From Bacillota bacterium (lineage in GTDB: Bacteria; Bacillota; Limnochordia; Darwinibacteriales; Darwinibacteriaceae): a stretch of DNA of 42,203 nt. The first letter of the stretch is position 1. Every line of letters begins with the position of its first letter. The DNA is taken from assembly GCA_012518735.1 (NCBI GenBank), contig JAAYRO010000147.1:1-42203 (forward strand). Reading direction: 5' to 3'. The position numbers and the translations under genes were made by a program. The notes under the pieces were generated by a model. It was not told the DNA's origin and made no database searches. It saw nothing but the letters and a program-made list of their open reading frames with translations. Positions 15,997-24,670 of this stretch are shown here, one piece after another.

Positions 15997-17004
15997 TTGG
16001 CAGGAAATAGAATGGGAACTCAAACCATAGTATTCCCAAGACAACCACGCTTAATTGCTATGCATTCCATCGTAGGTCCCGTGGAGGGTCGAGGACCTAT
16101 GGCTGAGTATTTCCATGAGATACTCCCTGACGATATGTTAGAGCAGACCACCCCAGAGAAGGCCGAAAAGCTCATCTTAGAAATGGCTATTGAAAAAGCG
16201 CTAAATCAGAAGAACTTAACCAAGGAGCATATCCAGTATTACATAGCCGGTGACCTTCTAAACCAGATCATTAGTGCTACGTTCAGTGCCCGCTCCCTTA
16301 ATGTTCCCTATATCGGCATTTACGGAGCATGTTCCTCTTTCGCCGAAGGGGTCGGTCTTGCTGCCGTACTTCTTGAGGGTGGTTTTGCCCTAAAAGTATT
16401 GGTTGGCACCTCTAGTCATTACCAAACTGCAGAACGTCAGTACAGATATCCCATTGAGCTAAATGTACAACACAAAGTAACGAGCCAACATACGGTGACT
16501 GGTGCAGGAGCAGTTGTAATATCCATTGACGGTGAGGGACCAAAAGTAACACACGCAACGTTTGGGAAAATCGTGGATATGGGTGTAAAAGATCCAAATG
16601 ACATGGGAAGTGCTATGGCACCAGCTGCCTTTGACACTATCTCTAGGCATCTAGAGGATACAGGTCGGACCATTGATTATTACGATTTGGTTCTTACTGG
16701 AGATCTTGGTCTGCAGGGACTGAAAATGCTTCGAATTCTTGCAGAAAGAAATAACACACCTTTCGGGGAACGAGTCCAAGATGGTGGTGTACTGATTTAT
16801 AATCAACATCAGGGTGTTGGTGCTGGTGGAAGTGGCTGTGCCTGTTCGGCAGTGATTACGTTAGGTTATGTAAACACCAAGATGTACCTTGGTGAACTAC
16901 ACAAAGTCTTAATAGTGGGTACAGGAGCATTACTCAATTCCTTAACTGCGCTGCAGGGCGAATCCATCCCCTGTATCGCTCATGCTATTGCACTTGAAAC
17001 GTAA
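15997..17004 (+). CDS. spoVAD: Stage V sporulation protein AD
   Basis: A 335-residue soluble protein of the thiolase-like fold (YIGIYGACSSFAEGVGLA, VTGAGAVVISIDGEGP, HQGVGAGGSGCACSA), typical of SpoVAD. It binds dipicolinic acid and works with the SpoVA membrane proteins in its uptake and release. The TTG start at 15997 is fixed by GGGAGGTGA upstream and by alignment of the opening TIVFPRQPRL segment with the family. It lies 12 bp after spoVAC. Confidence 0.94.
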   Translation: MAGNRMGTQTIVFPRQPRLIAMHSIVGPVEGRGPMAEYFHEILPDDMLEQTTPEKAEKLILEMAIEKALNQKNLTKEHIQYYIAGDLLNQIISATFSARSLNVPYIGIYGACSSFAEGVGLAAVLLEGGFALKVLVGTSSHYQTAERQYRYPIELNVQHKVTSQHTVTGAGAVVISIDGEGPKVTHATFGKIVDMGVKDPNDMGSAMAPAAFDTISRHLEDTGRTIDYYDLVLTGDLGLQGLKMLRILAERNNTPFGERVQDGGVLIYNQHQGVGAGGSGCACSAVITLGYVNTKMYLGELHKVLIVGTGALLNSLTALQGESIPCIAHAIALET

Positions 17005-17017
17005 CGAATGGGGGGGA

Positions 17018-17374
17018 TTGTTTATTCAATATCTCATCGCCTTTCTTGTAGGTGGGATTATTTGCGCAGGCTCCCAGATTGTTCTAGAATACACCAAGCT
17101 AACTTCCGCTCATGTCCTAGTTGGGTTAGTTGTTCTAGGTGCTGTACTGAGTGGACTCGGTCTTTACGAACCCTTTCTAAATTTTGCAGGAGCCGGTGCC
17201 TTAATTCCCGTCAGCGGATTTGGAAGCTCTATCACCAGTGGAATGATATCCGAAGTTAGACGCCTTGGTTGGGAAGGATTGTTTACAGGAGCTTTTGAAA
17301 TCACTGGACTAGGTACGGCCGCTGCCGTAATCTTCGGAAGCGTAATCGCCCTTTTATGTAAACCGAAAAAGTGA
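17018..17374 (+). CDS. spoVAE: Stage V sporulation protein AE (AEB type)
   Basis: A membrane protein of about 118 residues, homologous in pattern to SpoVAC (LIAFLVGGIICAGSQIVLEY, NFAGAGALIPVSGFGSS). It completes the C-D-E triad, the minimal conserved core of SpoVA found across spore-formers. The start is uncertain: TTG 17018 gives the family's usual length but sits very close to the G-rich binding site. ATG 16982, overlapping the spoVAD end, is open in the same frame. No other spoVA genes follow. Confidence 0.9.
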   Translation: MFIQYLIAFLVGGIICAGSQIVLEYTKLTSAHVLVGLVVLGAVLSGLGLYEPFLNFAGAGALIPVSGFGSSITSGMISEVRRLGWEGLFTGAFEITGLGTAAAVIFGSVIALLCKPKK

Positions 17375-17377
17375 CAG

Positions 17378-17425
17378 TATACTCTAGAGGAACATGATCG
17401 GCCTTTCATGTACTTCTAGAGTATA
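17378..17425. other. Long nested inverted repeat after spoVAE
   Basis: An 11-bp outer arm TATACTCTAGA / TCTAGAGTATA and a 6-bp inner arm ACATGA / TCATGT are separated by a symmetric 3-by-3 mismatch, with an 8-base loop TCGGCCTT. There is no T-run on either side, so it is not a standard terminator. It lies between spoVAE and cheW. It may be an RNA hairpin that ends or stabilises the spoVA transcript, or a protein-binding palindrome. Confidence 0.75.
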
Positions 17426-17433
17426 ATTATAAT
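17422..17433 (+). promoter_or_regulatory. TATAAT-type -10 sequences before cheW
   Basis: Two consecutive TATAAT hexamers (17422-17427 and 17428-17433) lie about 90 bp before cheW, at the end of the long inverted repeat. No good -35 box stands at 17 bp (the best is TTCATG), so this is only a possible sigma-A promoter for cheW. Confidence 0.3.
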
Positions 17434-17517
17434 CAGGTAAACTAGAAGGATAATAATGTGAAAAGTAGAAGTAACATAACAAGCTTACTCAGTTGGACGT
17501 CATGAAAGGAGATTCTC

Positions 17518-17994
17518 ATGGAAGAGAGACAACTAGTTGTATTCCGTCTGCATAACGAAGAGTTTGGTGTAGAGATCACTAAAGTGCGGGAGATCATAAA
17601 ACCCAGACATATTACGCGGCTTCCTCATGTTAATGATTACATTGAGGGTGTAACAAATCTTCGGGGTGAAGTTATCCCTGTAATATGCTTGCGAAAACGA
17701 TTTGGTATAAGCGCACAGGAGAACACCCAAGATACACGCATTATTATCCTAGAAGTTAACGAAAATCGCGTAGGATTTATCGTAGATGCAGTTACAGAAA
17801 CTCTGCGGCTCCCTGAATCCTCAATCGAAGCACCTCCAAGCAGTATAGCCGGTCTTAAGTCTGATTATCTAGCTGGAGTTGGCAAATTGGATGATCGGTT
17901 GCTTATTTTACTAGAAGTTGATAAAATTCTATCTACAGAAGAAAAAATCCAACTGCAGACCGTTCAAAGTGAAATTGCACCTTCTGAAGAGTAG
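17518..17994 (+). CDS. cheW: Chemotaxis coupling protein CheW
   Basis: A 158-residue single CheW domain (FRLHNEEFGVEITKVREI, then NLRGEVIPVICLRKRFG) that links methyl-accepting receptors to CheA in the cytoplasm. ATG start has AAAGGAG 6 bp upstream. The 23-residue tail after the domain is acidic and not conserved. It stands apart from fliM by 100 bp holding a sigma-D-like promoter and a hairpin, so it may be transcribed on its own. Confidence 0.93.
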   Translation: MEERQLVVFRLHNEEFGVEITKVREIIKPRHITRLPHVNDYIEGVTNLRGEVIPVICLRKRFGISAQENTQDTRIIILEVNENRVGFIVDAVTETLRLPESSIEAPPSSIAGLKSDYLAGVGKLDDRLLILLEVDKILSTEEKIQLQTVQSEIAPSEE

Positions 17995-18008
17995 AGTCTT
18001 GGTAGACT

Positions 18009-18035
18009 TAAGAAGTTGCGGCAAAATGCCGATAT
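18009..18035 (+). promoter_or_regulatory. Candidate sigma-D (FliA) promoter before fliM
   Basis: TAAG (18009-18012), 15 bp of spacer, then GCCGATAT (18028-18035) match the motility sigma consensus TAAA-N15-GCCGATAA with one mismatch in each box. It stands about 60 bp before fliM at the head of the flagellar switch and chemotaxis genes. Confidence 0.6.
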
Positions 18036-18065
18036 GAGATGGGAGGGATGTATCCCTCTCATTTC
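18036..18065 (+). other. 12-bp hairpin in the fliM leader
   Basis: GAGATGGGAGGG (18036-18047) pairs with CCCTCTCATTTC (18054-18065) through 12 bp including two G-U pairs, with loop ATGTAT. It begins right after the sigma-D-like -10 box and has no downstream T-run. It may protect the 5' end of the fliM mRNA, or end the cheW transcript. Confidence 0.5.
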
Positions 18066-18094
18066 ATTAGCTAAGCCATAAGGAGGTGGGTTTA

Positions 18095-19087
18095 TTGCAT
18101 GATATTCTATCGCAAGAGGAAATCGATCTACTAATCCAAGCTGCTACTGCATCCAAAGCTGATGAAGAAGACTACTTAGAAGAAGAGGGACAAGATGTCC
18201 TATATGACTTTAGTAAACCCAACAAATTCTCCAAAGAACATATACGGGGACTTCAAAGGATTTTCGAGCAGTTTTCCCGTACGTATGCTGGTCTAATGTC
18301 AGCAAAACTCCGTAATAGGCTAGAACTAAAAGTTCATTCCATTGAACAGTTGACATTTGGGGACTTTGTTCGTTCCCTTCCCAATCCTTCAGTTTTGAGT
18401 GTGCTGAGCGTTGAGCCTCTCGAAGGTAATGTGGTAGTACAGCTTACCCCAGATATTGCCTTTCTACTGCATGATAGATTATGTGGGGGCAATGGGGAAC
18501 TGATAGAGCGTACTCGAGGTCTAACGGACATTGAAATTGCAGTTTTGCGCCGCCAAGTAATTAGTGTATTTTGCAGTCTGTTAAGAGATGCTTGGCAGGA
18601 TGTACGTGATATTAATTTTGAATTAGAGTACATCGAGAGCAATCCTCAATTCTTACAGGTAGCCTCAGATCGAGATGTAATTGCCCTCGTTACGTTAGAA
18701 TTCGAACTCAATGGACTGCAGGACATGGTCAGTATCTGCCTGCCTTATCGGACTTTAGAACCAGTGATGAAAGACTTAACGCAGGCAAGAATGTTCGAAT
18801 CTCTCAAACGACCCGATCCTGCTCGTGTTGAACAGTTGAAGAAAAGGGTTCGATCAGCAGTCTTACCTGTTGAAGTAGAACTTGGTCAAACAACCGTTTC
18901 AGTTCAAGATCTATTAGAACTAGAAGTGGGCGATGTAATACCCCTTCAAAAACGAAGAAACGAGACTCTAGATGTAAAAATAGGGTCTTTGACAAAATTT
19001 AAAGGGACCCCAGGAAAACTCGGCTCAAGACTAGGTGTAGTGATTACGTCTATCTGCGAGTCTCAAGGAGTGCAAAATGATGAGTGA
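18095..19087 (+). CDS. fliM: Flagellar motor switch protein FliM
   Basis: A 330-residue protein. The N-terminal LSQEEIDLLIQAA motif is the CheY-P binding peptide of FliM. The middle CheC-like domain (about 50-225) lacks phosphatase residues, and the C-terminal SpoA/FliN-like domain (about 250-325, LPVEVELGQTTVSVQDLLEL) completes the switch subunit. FliM sets rotation direction in the C-ring. TTG 18095 is chosen because AAGGAGGT lies 7 bp upstream; GTG 18086 falls inside that site. It overlaps fliY by 11 bp. Confidence 0.94.
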   Translation: MHDILSQEEIDLLIQAATASKADEEDYLEEEGQDVLYDFSKPNKFSKEHIRGLQRIFEQFSRTYAGLMSAKLRNRLELKVHSIEQLTFGDFVRSLPNPSVLSVLSVEPLEGNVVVQLTPDIAFLLHDRLCGGNGELIERTRGLTDIEIAVLRRQVISVFCSLLRDAWQDVRDINFELEYIESNPQFLQVASDRDVIALVTLEFELNGLQDMVSICLPYRTLEPVMKDLTQARMFESLKRPDPARVEQLKKRVRSAVLPVEVELGQTTVSVQDLLELEVGDVIPLQKRRNETLDVKIGSLTKFKGTPGKLGSRLGVVITSICESQGVQNDE

Positions 19088-20159
19088 CGAATTAATGAAC
19101 CAAGAGGAAATTGATGCCCTTCTTCGTGGAGAACTGGAGCCCAAACCGTCCGACCAATCTGAACTGCAAATTGATAACCAACTCTCCTCCATGGAGCAAG
19201 ACACATTGGCGGAGATTGGTAATATTTCAATGGGCTCTGCTGCAACGGCCCTGAGTATGTTAGTCAACAAGAAAGTGAGAATTACCGTTCCCAGCGTTTA
19301 TATAAGTACACCACACATGATCAAAGAATCGTATCCTATACCGTGTATCATCGTCAATGTACAGTATTTGTCCGGTCTGCAGGGGGAAAATATCTTAGTC
19401 ATTCGAGAACGAGATGCACTCGTAATTGGCAACTTAATGATGGGTGAAGATGGGACAAGCCTGCCTGAAACTATTGACGAGTTATATCTTAGTGCAGTTA
19501 CGGAAGCCATGAACATGATGATGGGTTCTGCAGCTACCGCCATGTCAGATCTGTTTAGTGACACAATCGACATTTCACCACCAACAACCGAACGGCGTGA
19601 TCTTTCTCTCGACCCGTTAACCTCAGCAATGTCGGACCATAAATCGGTAGTCATTATCGAATTTCGAATCGAAATAGACGATTTAGTTGATAGCTCTATG
19701 CTGCAGATCATCGACATCGAGTTTGCTAAGGAAATGGTGAAAAAGCTGATGCCCCAGGAAGAGGAGGAAGAAGAATCAGTATCTGTATCTGAAACTCCTA
19801 TAACTGAACCGCCTATTTCGACACCTTCGTGGAGTGATCTTAAAGACGAGACACCATCCGAGATATTAACAACACAACCAGCACCTTCTGACTTAGGTAA
19901 TATCAACGTCGATTTAATTCGGGATATTCCTGTCCAGGTCAGAGCTGTGTTAGGACGAACCCGAATGACAATCGATAACATCCTGCGGCTTGGTCCTGGT
20001 CACATCATGGAACTTGAATCTCTGCACGGTGAACCTATTGACGTGTTTGCTAACGACACGTTAATTGCTCGCGGGGAAGTTGTGGTTGTGGGAGAACAAT
20101 TCGGTATCCGCATTACGGAAATAGCCGCCCAACAAGAACGAATCGTCAGTGTTCGTTAG
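19077..20159 (+). CDS. fliY: Flagellar switch phosphatase FliY
   Basis: A 360-residue protein with an N-terminal CheY-P-binding peptide (LMNQEEIDALLRGE) and a CheC-like domain with two intact phosphatase motifs (LAEIGNISMGSAATAL near residue 40 and VTEAMNMMMGSAATAM near 140). An acidic linker (about 220-270) and a C-terminal SpoA domain (IPVQVRAVLGRTRMTIDNIL) follow. It is therefore FliY of the Bacillus type rather than plain FliN: it dephosphorylates CheY-P at the motor. ATG start has AAGGAG 6 bp upstream inside the fliM end. Confidence 0.94.
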   Translation: MMSDELMNQEEIDALLRGELEPKPSDQSELQIDNQLSSMEQDTLAEIGNISMGSAATALSMLVNKKVRITVPSVYISTPHMIKESYPIPCIIVNVQYLSGLQGENILVIRERDALVIGNLMMGEDGTSLPETIDELYLSAVTEAMNMMMGSAATAMSDLFSDTIDISPPTTERRDLSLDPLTSAMSDHKSVVIIEFRIEIDDLVDSSMLQIIDIEFAKEMVKKLMPQEEEEEESVSVSETPITEPPISTPSWSDLKDETPSEILTTQPAPSDLGNINVDLIRDIPVQVRAVLGRTRMTIDNILRLGPGHIMELESLHGEPIDVFANDTLIARGEVVVVGEQFGIRITEIAAQQERIVSVR

Positions 20160-20179
20160 TGGCCCAAAGGGGGATAGAA

Positions 20180-22126
20180 ATGGATACAAGCGAATTTAGA
20201 GAAGTGTTTGCAGCTGAAGCACGGGATTACCTCCAGTCGTTAAATGATGACCTTCTGCTCTTAGAAAATGATCCGCACAGCAGTGAGATTTTGGACGATA
20301 TGTTTCGTGCAGCTCACAGCCTTAAGGGTATGGCTGGAACCATGGGATTTGAGGAACTAGCTCATTTTACTCACCAGATGGAAAGCGTCCTTGATTTACT
20401 CCGAACTGGAGAACTTGAGGCAAGTGATAGGGTAATCAACGTCTTATTTAGTTCAGTTGACACATTAGAAATACTATTGGAACAGACTATCAATGATGAG
20501 CCTATCAGTTCATTTCAAGATATTGTTTCCGCCTTACAGCGGTTGAGTGATCCTCAAGCTGAGACCACTGAAACGAAACCTTTAGGTACAAAGGATGTTT
20601 CAGTCGTTTTAGATGAATTTAATAGAGAAACGATAAAGCAAGGTCTGGAACAGGGCTATAACGCCTATCAGGTCCTTATTACCCTAAGGCCTAACACCCT
20701 TCTCAAATCGGTAAGAGTGTATACCATATTCCAAGCTCTAGAAGAAGTAGGAACCATCATTCAGTGTAACCCATCTGCCCAGGATTTGGAGGAAGAGCGC
20801 TTTGACAACCAGTTTGCTCTAATTATTCTTACGCATGAGTCCGCGAAAGAAATTCAAGCGATTGTAGAAGGTATTTCTGAAATAGAGCAGGTCCAAGTGT
20901 CAAAACCAGATGATGTAACACGCCAGGAGTCTGCGTCCGCGCTTGAAGTAGAACCTAGAATTCAAAGTAGGCTGAGAACTCGGCGTACAGACAAGTTTGT
21001 TCGGGTAGAGACCGATCGCCTAGACAAACTGATCAACCTGGTTGGCGAATTGGTAATCAGCCGGACCCAAGTTATGGAGATCATGAAACAATTAGAAGAC
21101 TCTGAGCAGAAAAATGCGGCGGCCCAATTAGATCGGGTGACGACCGAGTTACAGTATGCAGCTATGAATTTGCGTATGGTCCCAATCAAGCAGGTCTTTG
21201 ATCGCTTTCCTAGGATGGTCCGGGATTTAGCAAAGGCAAGTCAAAAGGAAATTAATCTGGAAATCTACGGCGAAGAGACCGAGCTCGATCGAGGTATTGT
21301 TAATCAAATTGGCGATCCTCTAGTCCATTTGATACGAAACTCCATCGACCATGGTATAGAACCACGCGCGGAACGAATCGCTAAAGGAAAACCTGAGGTC
21401 GGTACTATCCGTCTAGGAGCCCGTCACGAAGGAAGTCATATTCTTATTGAAATTGAGGATGATGGTCAAGGATTAGATGTAGAGAAAATCCGTCAAAAAG
21501 CTGTGACCCAAGGGTTAGTCAGCGGCGATGCGAAAATTACGATTGATGAAGCGGCCAACTTGCTTTTCCACCCTGGATTTAGTACTGCCGATGCAGTTAC
21601 TGACCTTTCTGGGCGAGGAGTTGGCATGGATGCAGTTAAGGCAGCTGTTGAGTCTCTCAGTGGAACCGTTGATGTACAATCACAGACTGATCAATACATG
21701 CGTGTTACGATCAAACTTCCACTTACCTTAGCCATAATTAAGGCCTTACTGGTGGTCGCAGGTGGGGAGACTTTCGCAATACCCATTCAAGCAGTCAGAG
21801 AGAATATCCAGATCGAACGGAGCCAAGTGAAAACTGTGCAGCAGCATGATGTTATTGTACTCCGTAATGAAGTACTGCCTCTCTATAACCTAGCTGAATG
21901 TCTCGGCTTTGAACCTATACAATCTACCGGACCTCTTGCTGTCATTATTGTTGAATCACGAGGTCAAAAAGTCGGTTTTATTGTTGAAGATCTTATTGGA
22001 CAACAAGAGATTGTAATTGAGTCCCTAAGTGATATTCTAGGCGATATCAGAGGAATTGCTGGCGCAACAATCTTAGGTAGCGGCCGGGTTGCGTTAATTC
22101 TAGACAACAGTACTCTTATTCAATAA
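20180..22126 (+). CDS. cheA: Chemotaxis histidine kinase CheA
   Basis: A 648-residue class II histidine kinase. Residues 1-105 form the HPt domain with phospho-acceptor His46 (MFRAAHSLKGMAG). About 140-245 is a CheY/CheB-docking-like P2 region. The dimerisation helices lie at about 270-340 (VRVETDRLDKLINLVGELVI). The kinase domain follows (LVHLIRNSIDHGIEPR; LSGRGVGMDAVKAAVE), with a CheW-like receptor-coupling domain at the end. ATG 20180 with AAAGGGGG upstream is preferred over GTG 20159, which overlaps the fliY stop. Confidence 0.95.
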   Translation: MDTSEFREVFAAEARDYLQSLNDDLLLLENDPHSSEILDDMFRAAHSLKGMAGTMGFEELAHFTHQMESVLDLLRTGELEASDRVINVLFSSVDTLEILLEQTINDEPISSFQDIVSALQRLSDPQAETTETKPLGTKDVSVVLDEFNRETIKQGLEQGYNAYQVLITLRPNTLLKSVRVYTIFQALEEVGTIIQCNPSAQDLEEERFDNQFALIILTHESAKEIQAIVEGISEIEQVQVSKPDDVTRQESASALEVEPRIQSRLRTRRTDKFVRVETDRLDKLINLVGELVISRTQVMEIMKQLEDSEQKNAAAQLDRVTTELQYAAMNLRMVPIKQVFDRFPRMVRDLAKASQKEINLEIYGEETELDRGIVNQIGDPLVHLIRNSIDHGIEPRAERIAKGKPEVGTIRLGARHEGSHILIEIEDDGQGLDVEKIRQKAVTQGLVSGDAKITIDEAANLLFHPGFSTADAVTDLSGRGVGMDAVKAAVESLSGTVDVQSQTDQYMRVTIKLPLTLAIIKALLVVAGGETFAIPIQAVRENIQIERSQVKTVQQHDVIVLRNEVLPLYNLAECLGFEPIQSTGPLAVIIVESRGQKVGFIVEDLIGQQEIVIESLSDILGDIRGIAGATILGSGRVALILDNSTLIQ

Positions 22127-22138
22127 GGAGATGAGAAA

Positions 22139-22501
22139 ATGCCAAAGAAAGTTCTAATCACGGATGATACAGCCTTCATGCGTATGACGTTGAAAAACGT
22201 TATCGAAAAAAACGGCTTTGAAGTAGTAGGCGAAGCAGGAGATGGAGAAGAGGCTATTGCAAAGTATAAAGAACTGCAGCCCGATTTAGTAACAATGGAT
22301 ATTACCATGCCAAAGATGGATGGGATTACCGCGATTAAAGAAATAATGAAGATTGACCCCAATGCGAAAATCGTTGTCTGCAGCGCAATGGGACAAAAAC
22401 CTATGGTAATCGAAGCTCTCAATGCAGGTGCGAAAGATTTCCTAGTTAAGCCATTTGATGCCGAGAGAGTTGTGGAAGCTCTACGAAAAGCTGCGCCCTA
22501 G
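22139..22501 (+). CDS. cheY: Chemotaxis response regulator CheY
   Basis: A 120-residue stand-alone receiver domain: acid pair Asp9/Asp10 (ITDDTAFMR), phospho-acceptor Asp54 (VTMDITMPKMDG), and the conserved lysine in FLVKPFDAERV. Phosphorylated by CheA, it binds FliM/FliY at the motor. Placement between cheA and cheC fits this role. ATG start behind AAGGAGATGAG. Confidence 0.95.
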   Translation: MPKKVLITDDTAFMRMTLKNVIEKNGFEVVGEAGDGEEAIAKYKELQPDLVTMDITMPKMDGITAIKEIMKIDPNAKIVVCSAMGQKPMVIEALNAGAKDFLVKPFDAERVVEALRKAAP

Positions 22502-22515
22502 GAGGAAGTTAATTA

Positions 22516-23109
22516 ATGTATGATGCAAAACTTGATTTTCTAAGAGAACTGGGGAATATTGGCACGGGACACGCTACTACAGCCTTATCCCAAATGCTTC
22601 AGGGTAAGCTTTTTCAACTGGTAGTTCCAGATGCTCGTATGCTTCCATTCGAAGAAGCAGCTGATTTTATAGGTGGTCTTGAGCAAGTTGTAGCTGGTAT
22701 TTTTGTAGCTGTCTCTGGGGATGTATCGGGACATATGGCCTTTATTCTTCCCATTGATAGTGCCATGACTTTAGTCCGACTCTTAACATCAGGTCAAAAT
22801 GAAGAACTTGATGAGATGGCATTATCAGCACTGCAAGAGATGGGTAATATCATGATTACATCGTATCTCAATGCCTTGGCGAGTATGACCGATATGGTGT
22901 TTGCACCTAGTGTACCAGGGATTGCCATAGATATGGCTGGAGCAGTTTGGCAAAGCGTATTAGCGGGAGCTCAAGCAGCTGATGAAGTGACAATTATTAG
23001 AACTGATTTTTACGCAGATGGTTCTGCAATCGAAGGACATATTATTTTCCTTCCAGACGAAGAAGACTTCGTTAAGATAGCACGCGTCATGGGTCTGGAG
23101 GATATGTGA
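22516..23109 (+). CDS. cheC: CheY-P phosphatase CheC
   Basis: A 197-residue protein of two CheC repeats, each with the E-x-x-N phosphatase motif intact (FLRELGNIGTGHATTALSQM near residue 9 and LQEMGNIMITSYLNAL near 112). CheC removes phosphate from CheY-P and is stimulated by CheD, encoded next. ATG start behind AGGAGGAAG; its stop overlaps the cheD start. Confidence 0.94.
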   Translation: MYDAKLDFLRELGNIGTGHATTALSQMLQGKLFQLVVPDARMLPFEEAADFIGGLEQVVAGIFVAVSGDVSGHMAFILPIDSAMTLVRLLTSGQNEELDEMALSALQEMGNIMITSYLNALASMTDMVFAPSVPGIAIDMAGAVWQSVLAGAQAADEVTIIRTDFYADGSAIEGHIIFLPDEEDFVKIARVMGLEDM

Positions 23110-23594
23110 TGGAAGAATTATTTGTCAACATGGGGCAGATTCGCTCACTAAAGTCCACTGGGGTGTTAACCACTGTAGGATTAGGTTCGTGTGTTGGAGT
23201 CACTCTATACGACAGTGTAGCGAAAGTGGGGGTCATGGGTCATATTTTCCTGCCTACCAGTAGAGGGAGTAACGGTTCTACAATCACTTCGCCAGGAAAG
23301 TATGCTGATACAGGCATTCCTGCTCTTATTGAGCAAGCGGTAAAACTTGGAGCACAGAAGAGACGATTAGTGGCTAAAATAGCAGGAGGCGCTAATCTTT
23401 TCCCTAATCTCAACCTAAATAGCGTAAGCATAGGTGAACAAAATATTGCGGCAGTAATTAAGAATTTAAGCAATCATAATATTCCTATAGTAGGTAAAGA
23501 CGTGGCTGGCAATCACGGCCGAAAGATGCGTTTTTTCGTTGAAACTGGCAGAGTGTGTGTAACAGCAATAGGCAAAGAACCGATAGAAATCTGA
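23109..23594 (+). CDS. cheD: Chemoreceptor glutamine deamidase CheD
   Basis: A 161-residue protein with the catalytic cysteine in LGSCVGVTLYD and the catalytic histidine in VMGHIFLPTS. It deamidates receptor glutamines and binds CheC. ATG 23109 overlaps the cheC stop codon by one base and has CTGGAGG upstream; GTG 23106 is a possible alternative. The cheC-cheD pairing is that of B. subtilis and Thermotoga adaptation systems. Confidence 0.94.
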   Translation: MEELFVNMGQIRSLKSTGVLTTVGLGSCVGVTLYDSVAKVGVMGHIFLPTSRGSNGSTITSPGKYADTGIPALIEQAVKLGAQKRRLVAKIAGGANLFPNLNLNSVSIGEQNIAAVIKNLSNHNIPIVGKDVAGNHGRKMRFFVETGRVCVTAIGKEPIEI

Positions 23595-23603
23595 GGTGGT
23601 TAG

Positions 23604-24653
23604 ATGTCCATTCGTGTTTTGGTTGTGGACGACAGCGCCTTTATGCGTAAACTTATTTCCGAAATCATTAATGCAGAACCTGATATGGAAGTGGCAGCAA
23701 CTGCTCGAAATGGCAAAGATGCACTTATTAAATTGTCTCAGCTGGATATTGATGTAGTTACCCTAGATGTGGAAATGCCAGTCATGGATGGTCTAGAGAC
23801 TCTGAGGCAAATAATGAGTTCAAATCCCCTGCCAGTTGTAATGCTCAGCAGTATGACAAAACATGGTTCGGATACTACTGTAAAAGCTCTTGCCTTAGGT
23901 GCAGTAGACTTCGTCCCTAAGCCATCAGGTTCCATTTCCCTAGACCTTAAGACCGTATCTCAGGAAATCGTAGAGAAAGTACGTACTGCTGCAAAAGCGA
24001 AAGTTCGAAAAACAAGGAGAACTTGGATACCTCCTCGTTCCATTCACCCCAAACCTCCTGTATTAAAACCCACCGCTGGAAAAGCATCCTCAAGAGTCGT
24101 TATTATTGGTTCTTCAACTGGTGGCCCTAAGGCCATCGAAGAGGTTTTGGCTCATATTCCGCCTAACTTACCTGCAGGAATTATGGTGGTCCAACATATG
24201 CCGAAGGATTTTACGCGGAGTTTTGCAGAACGCCTCAACAGTCTGTTTCCATTATCCATTAAAGAGGCGGAACATGGAGACATGATCGAAGATGGCAAAG
24301 TACTCATCGCACCAGGTGACTACCATATGACCGTAGGAGCTGATCGATGTGTCTATCTAAATCAAGAAGAGCGCGTCATGTTTCTTAGACCTTCTATCGA
24401 TGTAACTATGCTGTCCCTTCCAACTGTATTTGGTACACGGATCCTTGGGGTTGTGCTGACAGGAATGGGAAGGGATGGGGCTAAGGGGATGGCAGCCATT
24501 AAACAGGCTGGTGGTAAGACGATTGCTCAAGATAGGAGTACCTCAACGATTTACAGCATGCCGCGGGTTGTTGCTGAAGAAGGCAACGCTGACTATATTC
24601 TTCCTGTGGATCGAATTGGCGAAAGTATTACCAAAATCGTATCGACAATGTGA
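23604..24653 (+). CDS. cheB: Protein-glutamate methylesterase CheB
   Basis: A 349-residue two-domain protein: receiver domain at 1-120 with phospho-acceptor Asp55 (VTLDVEMPVMDG), a basic linker at about 125-160, and a C-terminal methylesterase domain with active-site serine in IIGSSTGGPKAI (Ser171) and the catalytic aspartate in TGMGRDGAKGM. It removes methyl groups from chemoreceptors when phosphorylated by CheA. ATG start behind GAGGTGG. The stop overlaps the start region of cheR. Confidence 0.95.
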   Translation: MSIRVLVVDDSAFMRKLISEIINAEPDMEVAATARNGKDALIKLSQLDIDVVTLDVEMPVMDGLETLRQIMSSNPLPVVMLSSMTKHGSDTTVKALALGAVDFVPKPSGSISLDLKTVSQEIVEKVRTAAKAKVRKTRRTWIPPRSIHPKPPVLKPTAGKASSRVVIIGSSTGGPKAIEEVLAHIPPNLPAGIMVVQHMPKDFTRSFAERLNSLFPLSIKEAEHGDMIEDGKVLIAPGDYHMTVGADRCVYLNQEERVMFLRPSIDVTMLSLPTVFGTRILGVVLTGMGRDGAKGMAAIKQAGGKTIAQDRSTSTIYSMPRVVAEEGNADYILPVDRIGESITKIVSTM

Positions 24654-24670
24654 TGAATAGAGGTATGGGA

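Noticed and set aside
19298-19981. Minus-strand frame of 227 codons across fliY
   Set aside because: fliY is certain on the other strand; the antisense frame is low-complexity Ser/Ile-rich and has no recognisable domain.
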